From assembly GCA_000467715.1 (NCBI GenBank), contig AJFK01000257.1, forward strand, positions 1 through 64,000: a stretch of DNA of 64,000 nt. The letters run 5' to 3'. A program made the position numbers and the translations under genes. The notes under the pieces were generated by a model. The model saw nothing but the letters and a program-made list of their open reading frames with translations. It was not told where the DNA came from and did no database searches. Shown here in pieces: positions 11,001 to 24,200 of this stretch. This DNA comes from Hysterium pulicare CBS 123377. Lineage: Eukaryota; Ascomycota; Dothideomycetes; Hysteriales; Hysteriaceae. Every line of letters starts with the position of its first letter. Within the stretch, counting starts at the first letter, position 1.

Positions 11001-13154
11001 TCGCTCTGTCCATTGGTTTTCGCAGTTTCGGGTTCGAGTTCAGCTTTAGGAGGCTGATCAACAGCGGTGACCTCTCCATCGTGCTTTTGATTCGCGATGG
11101 AGTCAATGTCTATCTTATGTGCAACTTTGACATTATCCGAGGCTGGTAACGGGTCAGCCGGCTCTTCCTTGACACCTACACTGCTGTCAAGTAAGATTTC
11201 TGAATTTTTCTGTGTTGCAATATCCACTGGTTCACTGTCTCTCTTTGCCTCTGTATCTTCGAGTAAGCCGTCCATATCATCGTCGAAGAAGTCAAAATCT
11301 GCTTCTTCAACATTATTGCCATCGAACACATCTTCATCCATATCTTCGAAAAGATCATCATTTCCGCTATGTATAGGTGGCTCGTATTTGGTTTCCGGTT
11401 GAGAGTCAAAGGGGTGAGGCATGTCAAGGGATGCTTCGGCGTCATCAGCACCATCTCCAGCATCACCATCGACTGGTGCTGACAAACTTGTGAATGATTG
11501 ATGTCCTGCCTGAGCTAATATTGCGTCTAGATTTGCAGTGGGACCTTGGACGGTTGGTATATCAGTGCTTGAAGATGCTACTGGACCTTGCAAAACGCCA
11601 TCGGGAGGCGTAGGATAAACGCCGCTGACGGCTTGGAGATCTCCATATGCTCCCGTGCGAGAATACAAGGGCGAAGACGGGTAGAGTCCGACACCTTCAT
11701 CTTTTAGTTGGGTGGTTTCTTCCTCGGCTTGTTGGGCCTTCCGTCGCATCTCACTCGCCTTGTCTCTCTCTAGTTTCCCCAGAAACCAGTCGCGAGCAAC
11801 ATCCAAGGGATCTTGAAAGCCCGGTGAGTCTGGTGTTTCAAACCAGTGCAGGGATTTGTCGGGGTGATCAATCCGACCAGGAAACTTTTCATCCCAGCTC
11901 CGAAAACCAACTTCTTGACTTGGCGTTTGATAATAGAAGCACAGCGCAATCGGCCAAAGCACTTCCTTTGAATGGCTTGAAAGCGAGGGACTCACAGTAC
12001 TTGGGAGACTCTGAGTGCTTTGTGGTATTCGAATCTTGGCCCATGCTTCTTTCTTTTCCAGATCAGGGAGGATGTACCCCTTAGAATTCAGCCAATGCGT
12101 CACGGTGCTCTTCCACTTTTCAATATTCTGGTCGACAGACTGGACCTTTTGTCGTTTCTTCGGCAACCTCGAACGAGTTTCATCCGGCATTGCGCCCAAG
12201 GACGGTTCAAAGCTGACAAGTTTTGCCAGCAAGCCATTCGGTGCAACACGTATGCAGTTGCCAATTACCTGTTGCCGAGCGTCGTCTTCCTGAAGTTTTT
12301 CAAGGCGATGTATTTCAGAATGTCTCAGCGACGAGGTACAGATAACAAGAGATCCTGCACTGGTCCAATGTACATCAATACTAGTAAGCCACGCGCATTC
12401 GTCGAACAATTTGGCTTCATCCTTGTCGGGCTGTGATTCGGTAGTGGGATATGATAAAAACGTCCGGTAATTAAGAGAGATCATATCGTGATCTCGTACC
12501 AAATGGTATGATACTAACGAAACAACAGAAGAAATGAACAATTCATAAATGGCATTATTTTCATGCTGCTGTTGTTGCTCAGCTGTCAGGTTGCCCTGTG
12601 GGTGTCCCTGAGAAGGGCGTATATTTCCACCTTGTAGTGCTCGAGTCGCTGCCAGAGTTGATGGCGAATTAGATGATCCTGAGGATGAGGGGTGTTGATT
12701 TGGTATCCTCACAGGAGGCTTTGCCAGCTCCGAAGCCTTCATAACACCCGCTTGTTCCACTTTCCATACGTTAGCGAGGGCTTGAATGGCATCTACAGAG
12801 CTTACCTTGAAAATGGTAGCCGTCGAGAACAGGGGTAGCCATAGGAGTCTGGCCTGCCTTATCAGGGGTCGTGGCCCGAAAGGACCATAGCCATGATTTA
12901 GCAACATCTTGTATGACCAAATGACGGCGCTGCCAGAATTCTGCTTCAACAGCGTGCAGATCTAAAGAACCTCCTGATTCATCTATCGTTATGGAAGGGG
13001 TATTTGGATTCCTTTTAACAGAAAATGCTTGGTATGCGACAGCTTCGAAGTCTCCCTGGAAGTCCATACGAGTTAGTATGAGTTATGTTGGTCTTACTGG
13101 ATGTAGACTTACGATAGCCTGCGCATTCGTGTTACAGGTTTTGAGATATTCCAT
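8054..13154 (-). CDS. MED13: Mediator complex subunit 13 (Cdk8 module)
   Basis: Exons 13113-13154, 12806-13055 and 8054-12750 encode 1662 residues. The first exon is only 14 codons and gives MEYLKTCNTNAQAI, which continues as GDFEAVAYQAFSV after a 57-nt intron. This is the characteristic fungal MED13 start. The N-terminal Med13 domain covers roughly the first 400 residues, followed by a long acidic, disordered middle (residues about 480-850). The C-terminal PIWI-like Med13 domain (about 1150-1640) includes NFLVNVQLVYEGCRLGNH and FVIYMVDPF. Known role: it links the Cdk8-cyclin C kinase module to core Mediator in the nucleus and mostly represses transcription. The second intron (55 nt, 12751-12805) carries a GCTAAC branch point. 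The frame also stays open just past it, so an automatic model could start too late, at about 12949. Confidence 0.93.
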
Positions 13155-13713
13155 TACAGGAGCTAATTCCCACTATGGAACTCTTAGATGGTACTGGCGT
13201 TGTAAAAACACTCCTGATACTGCTATATGAAGCTTCATCAACTCCGCTCTGGTGGGTTCTCCGAGCTGAGATCAAGGTCGAGGAACCCTTAGGGAACCCA
13301 GGAAAGTCGGTAGAACTAAGAAGGTTGTGAAAGATACATTATTGAATGGGGTTACGTGCTTAGGAGACTCCAGACTGAGCATAGCTGCCCAACCGGAGGT
13401 ATGCGATGGAGGACGTGTGCAAGTCTTGATAGCCTGGAACGCTGCTCGCGACGGGCGGGCGGGCGGTGTAGCGCTGTACAAGGAAAACAAGTTGGAGCAC
13501 AGTTTCAAAAGAGAGAACAACACATCGTACAAAGCGAAAAACACGCCCAAAAGGAAGGATGGGAGTCGCGAAGGCTGTGGTGGTCTGGCAAACAGTGTGC
13601 ACAGACTTTCGGTCCCTGCCTTCCGAAATCCATCCTTCAGCCCTACCCGCAGTTCGAGCACGAGAAAAAATTCGCGACTGTTCAACTCCAACAATCTCCA
13701 TGTTGCAACCACG
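13155..13713. promoter_or_regulatory. Divergent promoter, MED13 and ENP2
   Basis: A 559-bp region lies between two divergent start codons. ORFs on both strands cross it but show no family resemblance. No distinct motif was identified. Confidence 0.45.
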
Positions 13714-16008
13714 ATGAAAATCTCAAATCACTCCACAGTGCCGGTCTACACTATATCTGGATCAAACACTGCTCGACCACTTCCGGATTGGCTTATACGG
13801 AAACGGAAACGAAGTTTAAAACAGGATCCGGAATTCGCAAATCGTGTAGAACTCCTCCAAGATTTTGAGTTCGAGGAGGCAAGCTCCTGCGTGCGCGCGA
13901 GCGAAGATGGGGATTGGGTAATGAGCACAGGTATTCTCCTCTTGCAGAGCTATATCGAACCGGGCAATTGACATCCATTAGGAACCTATAAACCCCAAAT
14001 CCACACGCACTATCTCCCCCACCTCTCACTCTCCTACGCACGCCACACCAATGCCCTGAACGAAACTTTTCTCCTCCTCTCCTCCGATTACTCCAAATCA
14101 CTTCATCTTCAAGCAGATCGTTTCCTCGAATTCCACACACCGGGCGGATTGCACTACACCACACGAATACCACGATACGGGCGAGACCTCCTCTATGACC
14201 GTCACTCCGCCGAAGCATTGGTTCCCTGCGTTGGTGTAAACGCCGATGGAAATGGTGAAGTCTTCAGACTGAATCTAGAAGTGGGAAGGTTCATGAAGGG
14301 TTATGAGATAGATGTGGGAGGAGATGATGTCGCAACCCTGGGAGGAGGTGCTCTCCAAGGTGGGATAAACGCCGGGAGCGTAAACGCCGGATCCATAGCT
14401 GAAGAAAGTCACAATCTCCTCGCTTTTGGAACATCACTTGGTACCATCGAATTCTGGGACTCGCGGTCGAAAAACAGAGTTGGGATATTGTCCGCACCAC
14501 TTGACGCCTCCTCATTCGGCAGCGAAGAGAGACCAGAAATAACAGCGCTTCAGTTCCATCGCTCAGGCCTTGAATTAGCAGCCGGAAGTTCTAACGGCCT
14601 AGTCCATCTTTATGACCTTCGCTCTCCCGTTCCTCTCCTGAAGAAGGATCAAGGGTACGGCTACCCGATTAAAACCATTACCTACTTAAACTCGGCCACC
14701 ACGACTCGCGCTCAAACATCTGAACCTAAAATCCTCACATCCGACAAACGCATTATTAAAATATGGGATGCAAGAGATGGCAAACCCTGGACATCAGTTG
14801 AGCCTGCCGTAGATCTCAACCACGTCGAATGGGTGCGAGACAGTGGTATGCTTCTTACAGCCAACGAAGGGAAACAGCAACATGCGTTTTTTGTCCCTCA
14901 GCTTGGACCGGCCCCGAAATGGTGCTCCTTCCTTGATAATATCGTTGAGGAAATGGCCGAAGATCCCGATGATCCCAACGCGTTTGGAAAAGCAAGTGCA
15001 GGAGGAGAAGTCTATGATAATTATAAGTTTCTGACATTACAGCAATTGAGGCAATTGAATCTGGATCATTTGGTTGGTACGACGAGTTTGCTGAGACCGT
15101 ACATGCACGGCTATTTTGTTGCGCAGAGACTGTACGAAGAGGCACGGTTAATCAGCAACCCAGAGTTATGGCAAGAACAGCGGGCAAAGAGCATCCAGGA
15201 GAAGATCAACAAAGAACGCGAAAGTAGAATCCGGGGAAACAAAAAGGTAGCCGTTAAGGTGAACCGGAAACTCGCCGAGAAAATGCTTGAGCGCGAGGAG
15301 AAGAATGAAAGACGGAAAGCGAGGAGAGTATTGGAGAAGGGTGGAGATGACGACGTGATAGACGCCGAAGTTGCTCCCCAGAACGGCAACGAAGATGAAG
15401 CAGAAGACAGTCCAACGACAGGCCCCGCAGCTCTATTAAATGATCCCCGCTTTGCTCGCCTCTTCGAAGACGAAGATTTCGAAGTCGACGAGAAATCTCA
15501 CGAATTCCAGTCCATAAACCCCAGCACCAACACCAAAATACCTAAAGGTCTCACCGCCGTGGAACAAGAAGAACTAGAGTCCGCCCACGGTTCGGATTCT
15601 TCGGAATCATCTGCAGACTCCGAGGCTGAAGCGCGTAGCCGCACTCAAAAGAACCATGCCAGAGAAAAAGACTCTGGCAAGATCTCTTCAGCGGATTATA
15701 GACGCTCAGGTCACAGACCACAGGAACAGAAGCCGAAACAACCTAAAATGCTGGTTTCCTCTTCCGCCTCAACAAAACTAAACCCGAACCGCGATAAGTC
15801 CTTTGGAACTCGTGTCTCGAACCTAAAAGAAAAGAGAGTAGTGAGTAATGCTGGAAACACGATTGCGGTCGGAGAGCGCGAGATCACATTCGCCCCAGCC
15901 AGGAAGGAGAAGAAGAGGCGAGTGGAGGAAGATGAGGGCCCTAAAGGGCAGAGACACGAGCGAAAAGATAGGAGGAGTGCTAGTGGGAATGTATTCAGGA
16001 AGATGTAG
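13714..16008 (+). CDS. ENP2: Nucleolar WD40 ribosome-biogenesis protein ENP2/NOL10
   Basis: Two exons (13714-13930, 13982-16008) encode 747 residues. The N-terminus SNHSTVPVYTISG and RPLPDWLIRKRKRSL is typical of the ENP2/NOL10 family. It is followed by WD40-type repeats through about residue 330, with blades ending in TIEFWDSR, LVHLYDLR and IIKIWDAR. The NUC153 motif DPRFARLFEDEDFEVD lies at about 560. The C-terminus is strongly basic and disordered. Known role in yeast: a nucleolar component of the small-subunit processome needed for 18S rRNA maturation. The charged stretch ERESRIRGNKKVAVKVNRKL probably contacts RNA. The product looks intact and full length. Confidence 0.93.
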
Positions 16009-16351
16009 GGATATCTGTCATGATATCTCCGTTGGTGATCTTGATAAAGGATGGGAGCCAGACCGTAGAATATATGCATAATGATACCCATTTCCTCATG
16101 AGCTTTACGTGTTGCAAGATTTCATTCTTGAACACGTCTTGCTATACTCGATAATAAATTAAGTATAGAATTCACGATTGTATCCAGTCACGTGTGATTA
16201 AACCACCAGGGATCCCTGTCATCAGCCCCGCCAAGATGTTGAAGTCGCAGCTCGGAGGCCCGCTCCAAGTACCACAAGGCTACCAACGAGCAGAGCTCAA
16301 GGTCCGAACATATCCATATTCAGATTTTTTGATTGCTACAAAACTCTTTCG
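16009..16351. other. Intergenic region upstream of CAP1
   Basis: Spacer between two same-strand genes. It has a CACGTG box near 16190. An ORF crossing it joins the CAP1 first exon but has no family similarity of its own. Confidence 0.45.
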
Positions 16352-17560
16352 ATGCCGAATTCTGCGGCTTTATCCTCCTTTGTGGAGAGTACTCCTCCAG
16401 GAGAGGTAGGTTCCCGCTTGTAACCCAAGGCCAACCCTCTGTCTAACAAGCTTCTAGCTATCAGATGTCACCAAAGGTACAATAATCGACCCTTGACTTC
16501 ACATGCCTCGGTTTCGGCTCATCATATCGAACAGCAATCAAATCTGTACTGGGAGACGATTCCTCCGTGACGCAATCCTTAGCACCGGCCTTCGAGAAAT
16601 ACAATGAGGAACAATTCGCGACAGTGAAGCTACCAGGTGGCAGCGAGGAGGTATGAAATATATCCCTGAGACTGAAGAGGGGACGGGTTGGTCTAAATGG
16701 CAGTCAGGTCATTGTCAGCTCTTACAACTCGCTCGGGGACGGACGATATTATGATGTCTCAAGTCAGAGCTCATTTGCATTCGACCATGCTACACAGGTA
16801 ATGTATACGTTGTGTGAAGCATTCAATGGCTAATGAGTTCTAGAAAGCGTCGGGGGTGCAATCATACGTCTTGGATTCATCACTGGTAGATCTCGTGTAA
16901 GAGCCCTACGAAGTACTGTCTGGCATCTCTGGATAATGCTGACACAATTGTCAGTAAATCTCTCCTCAAAACACTCTCCACACATACTTCAGAGCATTAT
17001 CCGAAATCTTCTCTGGGCGTCTACCCAATAGAAGACGATACACAAATCGCAATCGTCACGGTTGCCAACAAATATAGTCCGAACAACTACTGGTAAACTC
17101 CAATCCGATACCTCAACTGCCCGCTATGAATATAGAAGAGGCTGACAATAGCCTCAATCAGGAATGGTCGCTGGCGCTCTGCATATATTGTAGCCCCATC
17201 CTCAGGTTCTTTGAACGGCTCCATAAAAGTGGATGTCCACTATTACGAAGATGGCAATGTAAGAATGCTCACCAACAAGCCCATATCCGCCTCGTTATCT
17301 GCCTCGGCTAGTGCTTCGGAAATTTCCAGGCAGATAGCGAACTTGGAGAAGAAGTACCAGGAGGATCTCAATAAGGCATTTGGGAACCTGAGTGAAGGCG
17401 CTTTCAAGAGCCTGAGGAGGCAATTGCCTATTACGAGGCAAAAGATTGAATGGGAGAAGATTAGCGGATACAGGGTAAGTTGCCTTCGTTCAAAGACATT
17501 CTTGGATATTGCTAATTGGGGTAGATTGGGAGTGACATTGGCGGTGGCAGGTCCCGATGA
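16352..17560 (+). CDS. CAP1: F-actin-capping protein subunit alpha
   Basis: Eight exons (16352-16405, 16458-16476, 16535-16650, 16708-16797, 16844-16896, 16955-17092, 17162-17474, 17525-17560) give 272 residues, the usual fungal CapZ-alpha length. Recognisable blocks are SLAPAFEKYNEEQFATVKLPG, VSSYNSLGDGRYYDVSSQSS, NNYWNGRWRSAYIV, the conserved IKVDVHYYEDGNVRML, and the C-terminal ITRQKIEWEKISGYRIGSDI. It pairs with the beta subunit to cap actin-filament barbed ends at cortical patches. The 19-nt second exon is a micro-exon. All eight joins preserve frame, and the protein looks intact. No neighbouring gene suggests a linked function. Confidence 0.93.
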
Positions 17561-18293
17561 GGATGATGCGTTTATTGCTGTTGAATCCACAACGAAACCG
17601 TGTCAATCGTGTGGCAAGTGGTTTTGGTGGATCAGTGGTAAATCGTAGTTGAAATGAAAAGACGGCAGACCTGTAACAGTCGTCAATCTGAAGCCGCACT
17701 GTGCACATGAAGACAGCGTAACGCTTCACCTCTCTCAAGGTCTGATCCAGCAAGTGATGATATTTCCATTTGTGCCTTAAAAATATCAGTAGCTCAAGTG
17801 TGCAGCTGTTGTTCTGCGTGACATCAGCAAGGCAATCGTTGACTAGGATCCTTCCTGTATTAGTCTCCGCAAAGCAAAATCTCCTACCTCACTGACCATG
17901 TTTACCTTCACCTGTGTGAGACTCAATGTGGTGGTCTGACATCTCTTGGCAGCCGTTCTCTTAAATTTCTTAGATTCATTGCACCTCACTCACTTACTTG
18001 CCCCTCCGACGTCAACTTTCCACCGCGTTCAACATTATCCACCGCGAAGGCGGGCCTCATTCTTACGTATCGTCCACTTCTTCACGTGTAGCATAGAGTG
18101 AGCGAATCAAATTAACGCAAGTGTAAGTCCCATCTTCCTTCATTCTCGGTTGTCCACAGATAAACACCACGGTTGCAAGTGAGGGCTCTACCACCCAAAC
18201 CGACTTGAGGCTGCGCGAGGCTCAGTCATCACAAACCTGTTCACTTCATGAGCACAAGAGGGCTAACTCAAAAGTCGAATACAGACTTCCATC
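17561..18293. promoter_or_regulatory. Promoter region of the ZNFX1-like helicase gene
   Basis: A 733-bp spacer contains a pyrimidine-rich stretch and a TCACGTG box at about 18082. No gene seen. Confidence 0.4.
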
Positions 18294-21200
18294 ATGGCGC
18301 CAGCACCCGGCCAGAAGAAGCGGCAGCATGACCCAAAACTTGACAGACCGCTATGCAGACAATTCTCCAGTCCTGGGGGCTGTAAATATGGTGATGCTTG
18401 CCGTTTCTCGCATGACCTATCTAGTCAGACCGGACGACAGACTGAAGCTCAAAATCGTGGTGACAATTACAGGCCTCCACACAACAGCGATACGACCGAT
18501 CCACTAATAATGACCTCTCAAGAAAAGTTTCGCCGCTGGCGATATCTTACAACTAAAGCTTCACTTTCTCGACCTCTAGGTCCGAAGGCTGCGAACTTTT
18601 TCCAGGACGCCTTCGACTTTGTGTGCATGGAGTCAGGTACAATGCAAGACACTATTGCCCAGCTGGCCTCAGAAGGTGGCCTCACTCGAGTGAAAGAAGT
18701 TCTGTCCCGGAATTTCGATGATCTGGACAGCATCAATCAAGCGCAACTATTCACTTCAACGATACGGCCATTGGTCCAATGCATAGGTCATCCGGAGGTG
18801 ACATGTTCGTTAATCCTCGAGGCTAGTTTGTTCGAAATATACAAAGTTATGTTCGGTCCTGCTGGTCAGAGGGCCTTGGATCTCTTCCAGTTCGTATCCA
18901 AAATTTCCGACGTGCTCACTATGGAAGCGCTCGAAGCTGTCCTAGCAGTTCTCTCCAAGCTGTTCGATTCTCTCGGAGCCGCTCATTTCAAGGACAACTT
19001 CGGCAGCATCTTAGACGGTTTCGCTACGACGTTAAAGGACAAAGACGAGCGTGGCAGCCTCTCATGGTTGCGTGCGGTGAAATATCTCGGGAGGGCACAA
19101 AAGCGTCTTGGGCTAGGGCTTTCTATTCCTGCCGTCTCTGGCGACGCCAAGAAAACCCCTAAGACGAAAGTTACTTTCTCACTTCATATCGACCCGCCAG
19201 GCAGTTTGTCCGAAGCTGGACCGAGACATGACAATGATCATGAAGACATCAAAAACATACGAATATTACCGACTTGGAATGAGATTCTAAGTTCGCGCTC
19301 GGAATATTTACCTTCGATCGAACCAGCTACATTCCACCTTCCTGGAATTGAAGGGTTACTTGATCGCCATTTTCGCCTATTGCGTGAAGGTAAACATATT
19401 CTCATCATCATTCATAACAGTAACTCATTAGTCTCCAGATACCATTGGCCAGCTCCGCGATGCGATTCGCAATGAATTGGACCGTCTACAACAGCCCACA
19501 CAAACTAACAAGCCGACTGATCAGGGTATCCGAACCACCTCATATTCCAACTTGGTTTTCGAGGACATCGCTTGCACCAAGAAAGATGGTTTGACATTTG
19601 TGGTGAGCATCGACCTCCCAAAGCGTCTGGAAGAGGCCAATGCCCAGAAGCGCAAGGACTACTGGGAAACAACACGCAAACTAGCCGAAGATACTCTAGT
19701 ATGTGTCCTGGACGGTCGTGGATCCGCAGGATCCGCGGTCTTCTGTATAGTCGTTCAACCGCCCCGGAATGCGTATAACCGCCATGGAAATGAGGCAAGC
19801 GAACTTACTCCTCCAGCTACTTTTACCCAAAACAGAGCGTACCTTAAAATCAAACTCGCTAGTTCCGATGAGGAAACCGTCAAAGCCGTGCTCAACCGCT
19901 TTGTACAACCCCCCGTGACTCAGCAGGTCTCCCTCGTTGAGTTTCCCAAGGTCCTGTTGCCTGCTTTTCAACCTACTCTAGAGGCTCTTCAACACATTAG
20001 TGAGAATGGCGGTTTACCTTTCGCGGAGTTACTCGCTCCGATGACCCAAGAAACGGGGAACTTCGATATCCCGATTCCCTTATACGCACAGCAGAGTGGC
20101 TTTCGCTTCGATCTGAGTTGTCTCTTAAAGGACGGGCAACACTTAATTTTCTCGCCGGGGGAAGCTTTTGACATAGAAGCCCTACGTCAGGGTGGTTCAA
20201 CTTTGGATGACGCTCAGGCAACCGCTCTAATTCAGTCACTTTCTAGGAGCTTAGCATTGATACAGGGCCCTCCTGGTACTGGGAAAAGCTATACTGGCGT
20301 TGCGTTGACACGAGTTTTGTTGGCGAATAGGGACCGAATTCAGCTTGGACCGATTATATGTGTCTGCTATACGAACCATGCACTTGATCAGATCCTTGAG
20401 CATCTCATCGATAGCGGAGTAGGCAATGTCATTAGAATGGGTTCTCGCAGCAAGTCCGCGGTGCTACAGCCACTGAACTTAAGGGTCGTGACACAAGAGG
20501 TCGACCGCACAAGGAAGGAGAAGCAGGAGGTCTACGAGTTGTCAAAACATTTGGACGACGATATCGCGCATATCGCCGGCATTCTGCACGAGATCAAAGA
20601 CTCTACCAGACCGGATTATCTCAAAAGTTTTCTTTCCGACTTCTACCCAGATTATTTTGGCCAACTCTATGGCCAACATCAGGGTCAAGATGGTGAGGGG
20701 TGGCAAACAGTTCAATACCATTCTGAAAGCATCATCACCGATTGGCTTTGCGGAAAATGGGACTCCTCTAGGCCTGCTGCGGCCGGCAATATAAGGGCAC
20801 TGGATCTTGATGACAGTGAACTACAATCATCGAACCTTTGGTGGTATACCCTTGAAGAGCGTAATTCCCTATTCGACTCTTGGAAAAAGGAAATTAATGA
20901 CGATCTCCAACAACGGTTTCTTTCAGCACTTGAACTTTATCAAGGGCACGAAGAGAAGTTCCAGAAAGCAAGAAGCGAAATCGACTTACGAGTTTGCCAA
21001 CAGGCCAACCTAATTGGCATGACGACCAGTGGTCTAGCGCGAAATCTCAAACTATTGAGACGTCTGAATTCCAAAGTGTTAATATGTGAAGAAGCCGGAG
21101 AAGTCCTGGAAAGCCACATTTTGACTTCCTTGTTGCCCTCGATCGAGAGCCTGGTTCTGTTTGGAGATCATCAACAGCTCAGGCCATCGATCCAAAACTA

Positions 21201-24200
21201 TGCCCTGTCCTGCGAAAATCCCCAAGGAAGGCGGTATGCTTTAGATAAATCTCTCTTTGAGAGATTAGTAGAAGACACTTCAAGTCCACGGTTGCCGTTC
21301 AGCACGCTTTTGACTCAGCGTCGCATGCACCCGTCGATATCGCAACTGATCCGGAAGACATTGTATCCCAAACTGGAAGATGACGCCCGGGTGAAGGATT
21401 ATGTTGAAATAGTTGGCTTGAGAAAGCGACTTTTCTGGCTGGATCACAATCATCACGAAGCTACATCGTCTGATTTGATCTCAACTTCTCACTCGAACGA
21501 TTTTGAGGTTGAGATGACTGCTTCCCTTGTTTCGCATCTCGTCCGGCAAGGAGTTCATAAGTCAAACGAGATTGCCGTAATTACCCCTTACCTTGGTCAG
21601 CTCTTCAAGCTTCGGGCCCGTCTAGCCGGCTCGTTCGAAGTCGTTCTCGACGAGCGGGATGTCGATGAACTGGAAAAGGCAGGCGTCGAGTTAGATGACA
21701 GCGAGAATCCGAACAACAGAGTCGCCAAGACGACTCTTCTCAAGCATTTACGCTGTAGCACAGTGGACAACTTCCAGGGGGAGGAAGCAAAGGTGGTGGT
21801 AATCTCCCTTGTCCGCTGTAACGATCAGAATCGTTGTGGCTTCCTGAGGACATCTAATCGAAGTAAGTTGAACTCCTACGCCTAGGCCGATGCAGCGAAC
21901 TGATGTGGTATAGTCAACGTTCTGTTAAGTCGAGCCCAGCACGGGATGTATATCATTGGCAATTCGCGCACTTCGAGCCATGTCAAAATGTGGTCAGACG
22001 TGCTTTCCATCCTACGCGCAGACGGCAATTACGGCACGAGCCTTGAGCTGCACTGCCCACGCCATCCCGAAAATATGATGGCAGTTTCTACGCCAGAACA
22101 GTTTCTCCAACTTTCTCCGGAGGGTGGGTGCAATTTGAAATGCTCCAAGAAGTTAACGTGTGGCCATGCTTGCGTTAACAGGTGTCACTCCGAAGTCTTG
22201 CACGATGCCGTTACGTGCCTAGAACCCTGTCCACGAATAAGGCCGGAATGCGACCACCCTTGTCTACTCACTTGCGGAGAGAAATGCGACCCGAAATGCA
22301 TGGTGGCGGTGAATGACACAGAGATTGGTCTCCCGTGCGGGCATACAGTCTTGGAGGCGCAATGTTGGCAGCTGCGGAACCCTGAGAGCATTCTGTGCAT
22401 GCAGATGGTTCAACGCACCATGCCCAATTGTGGACATACCATCAACATCAACTGCTATGTAGACACCTCTTCGGAGTCACTGCAGTGCACCGTAAGATGT
22501 AATTCTCGATTACCTTGCGGTCATTCCTGTTCCAAGCCATGCTCCTATTGTCAACGCTACGAGGACACGCATGAAGCTTGCAATCTGGCGTGCGGTCGCC
22601 CACATTCGACTTGCAATCACCGTTGCGCTGCTCCTTGCCATGGACAGGAGGTTTGCCCACCATGTCAAAAGCGATGTGAGTCGCGCTGCAGTCATTTCAG
22701 CTGCAGTAAGAGCTGTTCTGAACCATGCACGCCATGTGCAGTGAGCAACTGTACTTCTTCTTGTCCACATAGCAAGTGCACTATGGCATGTGCCATCCCT
22801 TGCGATTGGCTTCCTTGTTCGAAGCGTTGTGCCAAACCTTTGGGCTGCGGTCATCAATGTAGGTTTAACATTCGAGGTCCTCTTCCCTTCATTTGATCAT
22901 ACTCACATTACTCCAGGTCCATCCCTTTGTAGCGAAAACTGTCCAGACCAAAATTACTGCCAGATTTGCACCAGCAACGAAATTAAGCAAATCACTGCGG
23001 ACTACATTGAGACGAAGACCTATGAGGAGATTGATCTTGACAAGGACCCTTGCATATTCCCCCAATGTGGTCATATCATGACTATGACAAATTTGGATCA
23101 AAACCTTGACATGGCAGCTGCATACTACATCGATGCGTACGGTACAGTCATTGGAACTAAGGAATTTCCACCATTCGTTTTCGACCAAATGGAAGTCTTT
23201 CCAGTCTGCCCGACCTGCTGTGGCTCACTTCGCGACATCAATCGCTACGGTCGTTTGGTTCGCCGGGCGCTTCTTGACGAAGCAACGACCGTATTTGTAT
23301 CTGAAGCTAGCGTTGAGTATGTACCCTTGGTTATGAGGCTGCACGCAATGCAGCGAGCCTTCATGAACTCACAAGAGGTTCCGGCCAGCTCTCAAATTTC
23401 TTCAGCACTGGTCTTGAACGGAACCAGGGATGCGCAGTTTGTTGCATTCTGTCAAACCACTATACTTTGGAAGCGATACGTCGAGATTAAACGATTCCGT
23501 CAACGACTCTTTGACTACTTTGCAAAAGTCAGTAAGGAAGAGAAGCCCTTCTCCCGTCTCTGGGACCTAGCCGAAAAGGCGAAGAAGGCTGGGAGCACTG
23601 ACACGAAGAGTCCCGTTGCCAACCTCGCGTATGAACTCAGGTCTCAGGCTCTTTTGGTGAGGGTTGATATTATGATATTGACCGACCTGCTCGATCAACA
23701 GAAAAAGCACCGAGAAGCTGGCATGTATGAAACCGCCGCACAGCTCCACGTGGATTTCTCTCAGAATCGTAAAGAATGCCGAAACCTCATCGAAGCGGCT
23801 CGAAAAGTCAAGGATCATGAACTCGAAGTCGAAGGCTATATCTACTTTGTCCAGTTTTGCGTCCTCGAGCGCGCTTTTGCTGAACCTGATGTCGCTGAAA
23901 AGCTGAAAAAGGAGGCGATTTCGCATATTGAAGTTGCTCATATGCTTTGCGATATCCATGCTGGCACTAGTCTCGATAACCTTGTTTCAGAGGTTAAAGC
24001 TGTCGAGGAAAATCTGTATCATGGGACTTTTGCTCATATTGTCATGTCCGAAGAGCGTCTTTCCATGATCGCTGCTATGGCTGAGCAGTTGTCTGGATCG
24101 TGCCACTGGCATACTTGTCGTAATGGTCACCCATTCGTAAGCGCTGGAGGTAAGACGAGAATGCACCTGGATAGATGCCCGCAGTGTGGCGAAGAAATCG

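Noticed and set aside
12751-12960. MED13 frame read straight through to about 12949 as the N-terminus
   Set aside because: That start lacks the conserved MEYLKTCNTNAQAI-GDFEAVAYQAF beginning, which two short upstream exons supply in frame.
13272-13712. 146-codon minus-strand ORF with hydrophobic segments in the MED13-ENP2 spacer
   Set aside because: No recognisable family, and it overlaps two other open frames in the same spacer.
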